Of a stretch of 64,000 nt of DNA, positions 57,861 to 64,000 are shown piece after piece. The DNA lies in assembly GCF_039539005.1 (NCBI RefSeq), contig NZ_BAABCP010000002.1, positions 1 to 64,000 on the forward strand, written 5' to 3'. The notes below the pieces were generated by a model that saw only the letters and a list, made by a program, of their open reading frames with translations, searched no databases and had not been told where the DNA came from. Each line of letters begins with the position of its first letter. Position 1 is the stretch's first letter. This DNA is from Microbacterium soli (lineage in GTDB: Bacteria > Actinomycetota > Actinomycetes > Actinomycetales > Microbacteriaceae). The translations under genes were made by a program, and so were the position numbers.

Positions 57861-59371
57861 TGGCCGCGGCCAAGCTGATGGACTACGACAAGGCGCTCGA
57901 GCTGTTCGAGCCGGTGCTCGGGTTCGAGGTGCATGTCGAGCTCAACACGCGCACCAAGATGTTCTCGGATGCCCCGAACCCGGCCAACGAGGAGTTCCAT
58001 TCGGCCGCGCCGAACACGCTCATCGCGCCCGTCGACCTGGGTCTGCCCGGTTCACTCCCCGTCGTCAACGCCACGGCCGTGCGGTCCGCGATCAGCCTCG
58101 GCCTGGCCCTGGGCTGCTCGATCGCCGAGTCGTGCCGCTTCGCCCGGAAGAACTATTTCTATCCGGATCTCGGCAAGAACTACCAGATCTCCCAGTACGA
58201 CGAGCCCATCGCCTTCGAGGGGGCCGTCGAGATCGAACTCGAGGACGGCACGCTCGTGCAGATCCCCATCGAGCGCGCGCACATGGAGGAGGATGCCGGC
58301 AAGCTCACCCACATGGGCTCGACCGGTCGCATCCAGGGCGCGGAGTACTCCCTGGTGGACTACAACCGGGCGGGCGTCCCGCTCGTCGAGATCGTCACCA
58401 AGCCGATCATCGGGGCCGAGCACCGGGCTCCCGAGTACGCCAAGGCCTATATCGCGGCGATCCGAGACATCGCCCGCTCGCTGGGGATCTCCGAGGCGAG
58501 ACTGGAGCGAGGGAATCTTCGCTGCGACGCGAACGTGTCCCTGCGCCCCCGCGGGCAGGAGAAGCTGGGCACGCGCACCGAGACGAAGAACGTCAACTCG
58601 ATGCGCTCCGTGGAGCGCGCCGTGCGATACGAGATCCAGCGCCAGGCGCAGATCCTCGCCGACGGCGGAAGCGTCGTGCAGGAGACCAGGCATTGGCATG
58701 AGGACACCGGGGTCACCTCGCCCGGTCGCCCGAAGTCGGATGCCGATGACTACCGGTACTTCCCCGAGCCCGATCTGCTGCCGGTGCAGCCCTCCCGCGA
58801 GCTGGTGGAGGAGCTGCGTGCGGCTCTGCCCGAGCAGCCCGTCGCCCGGCGCCGCCGGCTGAAGTCCGAGTGGGGCTTCACCGACCTCGAGTACCAGGAC
58901 GTCCGCAACGGCGGACTCGTCGAGGTCGTCGAGGCGACGGTGGCGGCGGGCGCATCACCGGCGGCGGCCCGCAAGTGGTGGACCGGCGAGATCACCCGTG
59001 TCGCCAACGCCGCCGAGCGGGAGGCGACCGAGCTCATCACCCCCGAGAACGTCGCGGCGCTGCAGCGGCTGGTGGATGCGGGTACCCTGACGGACAAGCT
59101 GGCACGACAGGTGCTCGACGGCGTCATCGCCGGGGAAGGGACTCCCCAGGAGGTCGTGGACGCCAGGGGTCTTGCCGTGGTCTCCGACGACGGTGCGCTC
59201 ATCGCCGCGATCGACGAGGCTCTGACGGCCCAGCCGGATGTGCTCGCGAAGATCAAGGACGGCAAGGTGCAGGCGGCGGGCGCCATCATCGGCGCGGTCA
59301 TGAAGGCCATGCGGGGTCAGGCCGATGCCGCGCGTGTGCGGGAGCTGATCCTGGAGCGGGCCGCGCAGTGA
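57860..59371 (+). CDS. gatB: Aspartyl/glutamyl-tRNA amidotransferase subunit B
   Basis: GatB is the kinase/transamidase subunit that phosphorylates the misacylated tRNA and accepts ammonia. The 503-residue product has [55 protein letters not shown], the GatB signature [13 protein letters not shown], and a C-terminal YqeY-like helical domain (about 360-503). In many relatives Cys residues bind zinc near residues 40-60; here that stretch reads [15 protein letters not shown], so the zinc site appears absent. It ends just before a convergent TetR gene with no clear terminator. Confidence 0.96.
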   Translation: MAAAKLMDYDKALELFEPVLGFEVHVELNTRTKMFSDAPNPANEEFHSAAPNTLIAPVDLGLPGSLPVVNATAVRSAISLGLALGCSIAESCRFARKNYFYPDLGKNYQISQYDEPIAFEGAVEIELEDGTLVQIPIERAHMEEDAGKLTHMGSTGRIQGAEYSLVDYNRAGVPLVEIVTKPIIGAEHRAPEYAKAYIAAIRDIARSLGISEARLERGNLRCDANVSLRPRGQEKLGTRTETKNVNSMRSVERAVRYEIQRQAQILADGGSVVQETRHWHEDTGVTSPGRPKSDADDYRYFPEPDLLPVQPSRELVEELRAALPEQPVARRRRLKSEWGFTDLEYQDVRNGGLVEVVEATVAAGASPAAARKWWTGEITRVANAAEREATELITPENVAALQRLVDAGTLTDKLARQVLDGVIAGEGTPQEVVDARGLAVVSDDGALIAAIDEALTAQPDVLAKIKDGKVQAAGAIIGAVMKAMRGQADAARVRELILERAAQ

Positions 59372-59389
59372 TGGAGGCCGGGCTGCTGC

Positions 59390-59992
59390 TCACGTCGTCG
59401 TCGCCGTGGACAGCAGCCCGGCGCTGAGCAGCCGGGCGACCGACTGCAGGCTCGTGGCGTCGACCGGGCGATCGCCTGTTCCGGCGTGCGGTGGTGGGTC
59501 CAGGGGCCGGGCCGTGATGATGGCGGCCCATGCGGCCGCCGCGGCATGCAGTGCCCGGCCTTCCACGACGGCCGGCACGCTCGCACGAAGTGCGCTCGTG
59601 ATCGCATCATGCAGGGAATGCCGGTACCGGGAGAGCACCGCGCGCACCTCGGGTCGGATGCGGGCCTCGTGCCAGATCACGTCCCGCAGCACGCCCGACG
59701 CGTCTCGATCGCTGCGCACACGGTCGGCGAGGTTGAGAAGCGTCCGTACGGGATCGCCGGCGACCACGAGCGGGCCCGGCTCCCATGCCGCTGCCGTCAG
59801 ACGTTCATCCAGCAGCGTGGTGAGGATGTCGGGCTTGGTGGGGAAGTAGTAGAACAGCAGGCCCTTCGGAACGCCCGCCGCGCGAGCCAGATGGGCGGTG
59901 GAGGTGCCGTCGAAGCCGTGGCGCGCGAACAGCCGCTCCGCGGCGTCCAGGATCCTGTTACGGGCGTGCGCCGTGTCGTGGACAGGGGCCAT
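59390..59992 (-). CDS. TetR-family regulator
   Basis: This 200-residue regulator has an N-terminal HTH reading ARNRILDAAERLFARHGFDGT, then STAHLARAAGVPKGLLFYYF and PTKPDIL, the normal TetR pattern. The C-terminal domain resembles the TetR_C type found with efflux and fatty-acid regulators. GAGGAG eight bases before the ATG supports the start. It lies 97 bases downstream of the SPW-protein gene on the same strand, so the two share the promoter carrying the palindrome at 60532, which it probably represses. Confidence 0.87.
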   Translation of the reverse strand: MAPVHDTAHARNRILDAAERLFARHGFDGTSTAHLARAAGVPKGLLFYYFPTKPDILTTLLDERLTAAAWEPGPLVVAGDPVRTLLNLADRVRSDRDASGVLRDVIWHEARIRPEVRAVLSRYRHSLHDAITSALRASVPAVVEGRALHAAAAAWAAIITARPLDPPPHAGTGDRPVDATSLQSVARLLSAGLLSTATTT

Positions 59993-60088
59993 GAGTCTTG
60001 CTCCTCGCAGGTCGGTCGCCGCTGTGCTGTGCGGCCGGCGAGGATGCGGGGCGGCGGTCCGCCACCCCGCATCCGTCCGCTGCGCGGG

Positions 60089-60463
60089 TCACGCGTGCGC
60101 GGCGCGCGAACCTCCCGGAGCGGCGTGGCGCGCGCGCTCCGCCGGGGCGAGCGCCCACAGCCCTGCGATCGCACCGACGGCTCCGCAGATCCACGCGGTC
60201 CACGCGGGACCGGCGCTTCCGGCGAAGGAGCCGAACCACGGGGAGAGGAAAAGCAGGGCGCCGAGGGCGGCGAGGACCCATTCGATCCACACCACACCCG
60301 GCGCTGCCAGACTCCACACCCCGGCGGCGATCATCAGAACTCCCAGCACGATCATCAGGGACATCGACGCGCCCGTGCGCGGCGCTGTCCAGATGCTCGC
60401 GAGGGCGGCGTACAGCCCGGCGGCGACGGCCACCCAGTCCTGCCAGCGTGTCCACCTCTTCAT
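60089..60463 (-). CDS. SPW-repeat membrane protein
   Basis: This 124-residue membrane protein has four hydrophobic segments (about 9-24, 33-50, 57-75, 82-105) and W-x-x-W and SPW-like motifs (TRWQDWVAVAAGLYAALAS, FLSPWFG) of the SPW family, whose role is unknown. I use ATG 60463 because GGAGG is nine bases upstream; the ATG at 60472 directly touches that ribosome binding site and cannot use it. The gene heads a two-gene unit with the TetR regulator. Confidence 0.82.
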   Translation of the reverse strand: MKRWTRWQDWVAVAAGLYAALASIWTAPRTGASMSLMIVLGVLMIAAGVWSLAAPGVVWIEWVLAALGALLFLSPWFGSFAGSAGPAWTAWICGAVGAIAGLWALAPAERARHAAPGGSRAAHA

Positions 60464-60516
60464 TGAACTCATCCTCCTTGCAGAAAGAATGGCTCCCGAA
60501 TCGGGGGTCGAGGCCC

Positions 60517-60547
60517 ACTATACGCCTCGATTTGACCAATCGGTCAA
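60517..60547 (-). promoter_or_regulatory. Promoter with TetR-type operator
   Basis: TTGACCAATCGGTCAA (60532-60547) has perfect 6-base arms around AATC. On the minus strand its outer TTGACC (60547-60542) can act as -35 with -10 TATAGT (60522-60517) at 19 bases. A repressor bound there would block the promoter of the SPW-tetR unit. The site is also 43 bases from the dinB start on the other strand. Confidence 0.7.
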
Positions 60548-60589
60548 GATCCTCACACCGTTGTCGGCGACCTCCGCGACAATGGACGG

Positions 60590-61846
60590 ATGGGACGTGG
60601 AGACGGATCGGGGCGCATCGTCTCGCCGGAGGGCGCCGACGACGCCGGCACCGGCATTCTTCATGTCGACATGGATGCCTTCTACGCGTCGGTCGCCGTC
60701 ATGGACGACCCGTCGCTGAGGGGGCTGCCGCTGATCATCGGCGCCCCTGATGGCAGGTCGGTCGTCTCCAGCGCGTCCTACGAGGCGCGCCGCTACGGCG
60801 TGCGCAGCGCCATGCCGGTCTCGCAGGCCGTGCGGTTGTGCCCTCAGGCGCGCATCGTCCCACCCGACTTCACGCGGTACCGTGCCGTGTCCGCGCAGGT
60901 CATGGCGGTGTTCGAGAGCGTGACGCCTCTGGTGGAGCAGCTGTCCATCGACGAGGCGTTCCTCGATGTGCGCGGTGTGCGTCGACTGTGGGGCAGCCCC
61001 GGAGAGGTCGCCGTGCTGCTGCGACGGCGTGTGCGGGATGAGATCGGCATCTCCTGCAGCGTGGGGGTGGCGGCGACCAAGCACGTCGCGAAGATGGCCT
61101 CGACCGCGTCCAAGCCCGACGGGATGCTGATCGTCCCGGCCGCCCGCACGCAGGAGTTCCTCGACCCGCGCCCGGTCGGCGCCATGTGGGGCGTCGGGCC
61201 CAAGGCCGTCGACGCGCTCGCCCGCCGGGGCATCCGGCTCATCAGAGACGTCAGGATGTCTCCGCCGGAGTCCCTCGTGCGCGCCGTGGGGCCCGCACTG
61301 GCGCAGCGGATGCAGCAGTTGGCGCGCGGCGAGGACCCGCGATCCGTCGAGACCGAGCGCATCGAGAAGAGCATCGGCCACGAGGAGACCTTCGAGGTCG
61401 ACATCGACGACCTCGTGGTCCTCCGCTCCGAGCTGCTGAGGCTCGGCGACCGTGTCGGGGCGCGACTGCGCGCCACGGGACGGCAAGCGGGCGCGGTGGC
61501 CATCAAGATCCGCTTCGCGGACTTCGCCACCATCACCCGCACCGCCTCCCTGCCGGAGCCGACGGAGGTCGGACAGCGCATCGGCGAGACTGCTGTCAGC
61601 CTGTTCGACGGGATCGACCGCCGGGACCCCGTGCGACTCGTCGGCGTGCGTGCCGAGAAGCTGCGGGACAGTGCGGGCGGCGGTGCGACGCTGTGGGACG
61701 ACGACGAGGGTCTGCGCAGGCTGGAGGGCACGCTGGACGAGGCCAGGGCACGGTTCGGGGCCGGCACGATCACCCGCGCACGGCACGTCGGCCGCAGCGG
61801 CGGCCTTGCCGGAGCGGATCAGCCACGCCCCTTCGGGCGGGAGTGA
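60590..61846 (+). CDS. dinB: DNA polymerase IV (Y family)
   Basis: This translesion polymerase has 418 residues. The catalytic Asp is in ILHVDMDAFYASV (Asp27, Asp29), with SVVSSASYEARRYGVRSAMP (nucleotide-binding SYEAR-GV) and the second acidic pair in SIDEAFLDV. Thumb and little-finger domains continue to about 355. The tail to 418 ends ADQPRPFGRE, and I do not see a QLxLF-type clamp-binding motif. No LexA-type SOS box precedes it; GACAAT six bases before the ATG suggests a leaderless start. The divergent TetR operator is the only palindrome nearby. Confidence 0.93.
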   Translation: MGRGDGSGRIVSPEGADDAGTGILHVDMDAFYASVAVMDDPSLRGLPLIIGAPDGRSVVSSASYEARRYGVRSAMPVSQAVRLCPQARIVPPDFTRYRAVSAQVMAVFESVTPLVEQLSIDEAFLDVRGVRRLWGSPGEVAVLLRRRVRDEIGISCSVGVAATKHVAKMASTASKPDGMLIVPAARTQEFLDPRPVGAMWGVGPKAVDALARRGIRLIRDVRMSPPESLVRAVGPALAQRMQQLARGEDPRSVETERIEKSIGHEETFEVDIDDLVVLRSELLRLGDRVGARLRATGRQAGAVAIKIRFADFATITRTASLPEPTEVGQRIGETAVSLFDGIDRRDPVRLVGVRAEKLRDSAGGGATLWDDDEGLRRLEGTLDEARARFGAGTITRARHVGRSGGLAGADQPRPFGRE

Positions 61847-61895
61847 ACCCGGCGGCCTGTGCGACACCGGCACCCGGGTCGGCTAGCGTGGACGC

Positions 61896-62213
61896 ATGCC
61901 CAACATCGTCGTGGAACTCGGGAATCAGATGGCCTCGCTGGGAGTGAAGGCGGCGTACGGCGACCCCGTCGACGTCGACGGCGTGAGCGTGACACCCGTC
62001 GCGATGACGATCGCAGGCTTCGGCGGCGGCAGCGCGGAGGATGGCGAGGGCGGTGGAGGCGGCGGCGCGTCCATCCCCTTCGGCGTGTACGTGCGCCGTG
62101 AGGAGGGTCTGCGCTTCGAGCCGAACATCGTCACGCTCCTCGCCGTCGCGATCCCCTTCGTCTGCGTGGCAGGACGAGCTCTCAGCCGCGTCATCCGTGC
62201 ACTCAAGAAGTGA
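61896..62213 (+). CDS. GerW/YtfJ-like protein
   Basis: This 105-residue protein has the GerW (YtfJ) fold pattern: DPVDVDGVSVTPVAMTIAGF, then a Gly-rich stretch GGGSAEDGEGGGGGGAS, FGVYVRREEGLRFEP, and a C-terminal hydrophobic segment (78-97, IVTLLAVAIPFVCVAGRALS). In Bacillus the homologue acts in spore germination; this organism is not expected to sporulate, so the role must differ. TAGCGT lies six bases before ATG. The stop overlaps the next gene. Confidence 0.78.
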   Translation: MPNIVVELGNQMASLGVKAAYGDPVDVDGVSVTPVAMTIAGFGGGSAEDGEGGGGGGASIPFGVYVRREEGLRFEPNIVTLLAVAIPFVCVAGRALSRVIRALKK

Positions 62214-62778
62214 CGACCCGTTCGACGACGCCCTGACCGCGGCGACCGATCGCATCCTCGCAGCGGTACGGGGCACGGCGGCGTCGAATCCTGTCGTCAT
62301 CATCGACGGCCGCAGCGGTGCGGGCAAGAGCAGTCTCGCCGCTCGCCTGATCCGCGCCTGGCCGCTGCGAGCGCCCGCCCAGCTGCTTGCGCTCGATTCC
62401 GTGTATCCGGGATGGGACGGGCTGGCTCGGGGAGCGCAGTACGCCAGGGAGCGGGTGCTGGTCCCGCATGCCCGCGGCAGGATCGGCATCTGGCGGCGCT
62501 GGGACTGGGAGCTCGGCGAGGCGGCGGAGGCGCACGCCGTGGATCCCGCCCTCGGCCTCGTCATGGAGGGCTGCGGGGCGCTCGGAGCCGCATCGGCCCG
62601 ACTGGCGGATGTGACCGTCTGGGTCGACGGGCCCGCCGATTCGCGTCGGGCCAGGGCTCTCGCGCGCGACGGTGAGGCGTTCCGCGCGCACTGGGACATG
62701 TGGGCCGAGCAGGAGGAGACGCACATCGCGGACGATCGTCCTCAGGAGATCGCCGACATCCGGGTGCGAACGCCGTGA
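62197..62778 (+). CDS. P-loop nucleoside/nucleotide kinase-like protein
   Basis: The 193-residue product starts at GTG 62197, which lies inside the last codons of the GerW-like gene (17-base overlap); no other start codon lies between it and the P-loop. Walker A is GRSGAGKSS (38-46), preceded by VVIIDG, with DSVYPGWDGL as a substrate-binding region and RRARALARDGE as a lid. The fold is that of uridine/adenylylsulfate-kinase-like enzymes; the substrate is unknown. It is close to a convergent terminator shared with DUF2017. Confidence 0.72.
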   Translation: MHSRSDDPFDDALTAATDRILAAVRGTAASNPVVIIDGRSGAGKSSLAARLIRAWPLRAPAQLLALDSVYPGWDGLARGAQYARERVLVPHARGRIGIWRRWDWELGEAAEAHAVDPALGLVMEGCGALGAASARLADVTVWVDGPADSRRARALARDGEAFRAHWDMWAEQEETHIADDRPQEIADIRVRTP

Positions 62779-62802
62779 CGAGGCGCGTTCAGCGCGCGTC
62801 GT
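62778..62802. terminator. Terminator between kinase-like gene and DUF2017 gene
   Basis: ACGAGGCGCG (62778-62787) and CGCGCGTCGT (62793-62802) pair over 10 bases with one mismatch and a 5-base loop. It overlaps the stops of both convergent genes. Confidence 0.5.
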
Positions 62803-63274
62803 GCCGGTCGGCGAGCAGCACGAGCAGCTCCAGCCGGTATCCCAGCCAGTCGTAGACGCCGTACCGAGGGTCCCCGGCATCGTGCTCATCCGACCCGTCG
62901 ATGCCCAGTCTCCGTGCCAGTACGAGGCGGATCCCCGAGAGGGTCCTCAGCCAATGGTCGACCTCCGCGGGCCGGATGAGCACGGTGCACTCGCGAGCGA
63001 CGGCCTCGATGCCCGTCGTCTCGAACTCGCCCAGGCCCGTGCGCACGACCCGCGCGTCCTCCACCCGCCGGTCGAACAGATCCTCCCGCGTGCTCCGACG
63101 GTACTCGGCAGCCGCTTCCGCGTCGTCGGGATACGGGTTCGGGGCGAGCCGGTCCATCGCGTCGTCCGCACCCGAGCGAGGCCCCTCCAGCAGACCGATG
63201 TACTCGTCGACGAGAGCCAGCAGCCGGTGACCCTCGATGCCGGCGAGGGGCATCCGCAGCATCCGATGGGTCAT
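62789..63274 (-). CDS. DUF2017 protein
   Basis: This 161-residue soluble protein belongs to an actinobacterial family of unknown function that is nearly always encoded next to clpS. Sequence: [20 protein letters not shown] at the start, ending [20 protein letters not shown]. The start overlaps the clpS stop (ATGA 63271-63274). The constant link with clpS suggests a role in ClpCP proteolysis, but no motif shows how. Confidence 0.9.
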   Translation of the reverse strand: MTHRMLRMPLAGIEGHRLLALVDEYIGLLEGPRSGADDAMDRLAPNPYPDDAEAAAEYRRSTREDLFDRRVEDARVVRTGLGEFETTGIEAVARECTVLIRPAEVDHWLRTLSGIRLVLARRLGIDGSDEHDAGDPRYGVYDWLGYRLELLVLLADRHDAR

Positions 63275-63567
63275 CGCGGCTCCCTGCGCACCGTCGCCCA
63301 CAGTCCGAACCCGTGCATGGCCTGCGCATGCACCTCCATGGTCTCCCGCGGCCCGGTGGCAACGACGGCGTGGCCGTCGTTGTGCACGGCCAGCATCAGT
63401 CGGGTGGCCTTCTCCTCGGAGTACCCGAAGTAGGTGCGGAAGACGCGCACCACATAGCTCATGAGGTTCACCGGGTCGTCCCACACCACCAGCTGCCACG
63501 GCAGAAGCGGTGCGGAGCTCAGCTCCTCCTCGATGAGAGGAGCGGATACCGGGCTGCTCATGCCCAT
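63271..63567 (-). CDS. clpS: ATP-dependent Clp protease adaptor ClpS
   Basis: ClpS delivers N-degron substrates to the Clp unfoldase. The 98-residue product has the adaptor core [21 protein letters not shown], with the substrate-binding Asp-Asp-Pro/Asn and Met, then [19 protein letters not shown] and [22 protein letters not shown] 63567 is used; ATG 63561 two codons later is also possible. It overlaps DUF2017 at its end and the metallopeptidase gene by 10 bases at its start, so the three genes form one unit. Confidence 0.94.
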   Translation of the reverse strand: MGMSSPVSAPLIEEELSSAPLLPWQLVVWDDPVNLMSYVVRVFRTYFGYSEEKATRLMLAVHNDGHAVVATGPRETMEVHAQAMHGFGLWATVRREPR

Positions 63568-63920
63568 CCCAGGTCATGCAGCTGCTCATCGTCGATGCCG
63601 TAGAAGTGTGCGATCTCGTGCACGAGGGTGGTGTGTATCTCCTTGCGCAGCTCGGCCTCGTCGCGGCAGGCGGCCAGATGGGCGCGACGGTACACCACGA
63701 TGCGATCGGGGAGCTCGCCGAGGCCGTACTGTCCGCGCTCGGTGAGGGCGAAGCCCTCGTACAGCCCGAACAGGTCCTCGCCGTTCTCCGGCGCGTCCTC
63801 GACGACGAATACGACATTCTCCAGGCCGTCGACCATCTCATCGGGCAGTCGATCCAGCTCATCGACGACCAGCCGCTCGAACTCGTCGGGGTCCATGCGG
63901 ATGCCGAGCTCCCGCTGCAT
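63558..63920 (-). CDS. Zinc metallopeptidase-like family protein
   Basis: This 120-residue protein of the minimal zincin type has [19 protein letters not shown] near the C-terminus (His101, Glu102, His105 with Asp110 or Asp111 as third ligand), and conserved [10 protein letters not shown] and [13 protein letters not shown] before it. Substrate and role are unknown. ATG 63920 has GGAGG six bases upstream, the best start; [10 protein letters not shown] at 63896 is an alternative. The same frame stays open without a stop to the window edge, so a longer fusion is not fully excluded. Confidence 0.85.
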   Translation of the reverse strand: MQRELGIRMDPDEFERLVVDELDRLPDEMVDGLENVVFVVEDAPENGEDLFGLYEGFALTERGQYGLGELPDRIVVYRRAHLAACRDEAELRKEIHTTLVHEIAHFYGIDDEQLHDLGWA

Positions 63921-64000
63921 GTGCACCCTCCGGCCCAGGCCGGTCAGTCCCAGACGCTGTTCCGCCTGGGCCAGTTCCCTGTGGAACGGGGTGTCCGGCG

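Noticed and set aside
60548..60589. LexA/SOS box for dinB
   Set aside because: No GAAC-N4-GTTC-like sequence is present between the TetR palindrome and the start codon.

Overview
The window comes from a high-GC actinobacterium. It is most likely a Microbacteriaceae member, probably Microbacterium or a close relative. The evidence is codon third positions that are almost all G or C, the Actinobacteria-specific small proteins (DUF2469, DUF2017 next to clpS, an SPW-repeat protein, tandem DivIVA-motif protein), the core order smc-ftsY-...-ffh-...-rpsP-khpA-rimM-trmD-...-rplS-lepB-rnhB-...-rpsB-tsf-pyrH-frr-cdsA, and a GlgE-type glycogen pathway. I see no rRNA, tRNA or CRISPR array.

Region 1-2.6 kb is the only clearly accessory part. 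It holds the 3' ends of two transposase genes (IS256-like and IS5-like), a zinc-hook AAA ATPase (RloC/AAA_13-like) that has lost its C-terminal half, an intact Phd/RelE-type toxin-antitoxin pair with its own promoter and palindrome, and finally a displaced 3' fragment of mutM (the Fpg zinc finger). mutM normally lies just upstream of smc in this group, so the fragment marks the edge of an insertion into the rnc-mutM-smc neighbourhood.

Region 2.6-5.5 kb has a minus-strand FtsX-type ABC exporter pair and a small, separately promoted minus-strand unit. Region 5.6-14.8 kb is smc, ftsY, a DUF2004-like gene, lipA/lipB (minus), a TetR regulator and ffh. Region 14.8-19.2 kb is glycerol catabolism: glpK and glpD face a SorC/DeoR-type regulator across a perfect 8+4+8 palindrome. 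Region 19.2-29.3 kb is the ribosome and secretion block rpsP-khpA-rimM-trmD, map (minus), rplS, lepB, rnhB, DUF2469, yraN, comM/yifB, dprA and xerC. Region 29.3-36.5 kb has an M23 protein (minus), rpsB-tsf, pyrH-frr-cdsA, a DivIVA-motif gene, a secreted transglycosylase-like protein and a decayed alpha/beta-hydrolase remnant.

Region 36.5-47.0 kb has an AI-2E-type permease, a large membrane protein plus thioredoxin-TPR (CnoX-like) pair, and the minus-strand glycogen/alpha-glucan cluster glgX-glgE-glgB. Region 47.1-51.8 kb is cysteine desulfurase, mnmA (which together make 2-thiouridine in tRNA) and ligA. Region 52-56 kb holds a DEAD-box helicase and an acyl-CoA synthetase on the minus strand. 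Region 56-59.4 kb is gatCAB. The end holds an SPW-protein/TetR pair with a TetR-type operator, dinB, a GerW-like gene, a P-loop kinase-like gene, and DUF2017-clpS-metallopeptidase.

A pattern running across the window is that at least 13 genes have a TANNNT-like -10 element exactly 6 or 7 bases before their ATG or GTG and no usable ribosome binding site. These genes are probably transcribed as leaderless mRNAs. No wholly new system is evident; the points most worth following are the mutM-linked island edge, the truncated RloC-like gene, the leaderless-promoter pattern and several fused or collapsed genes.
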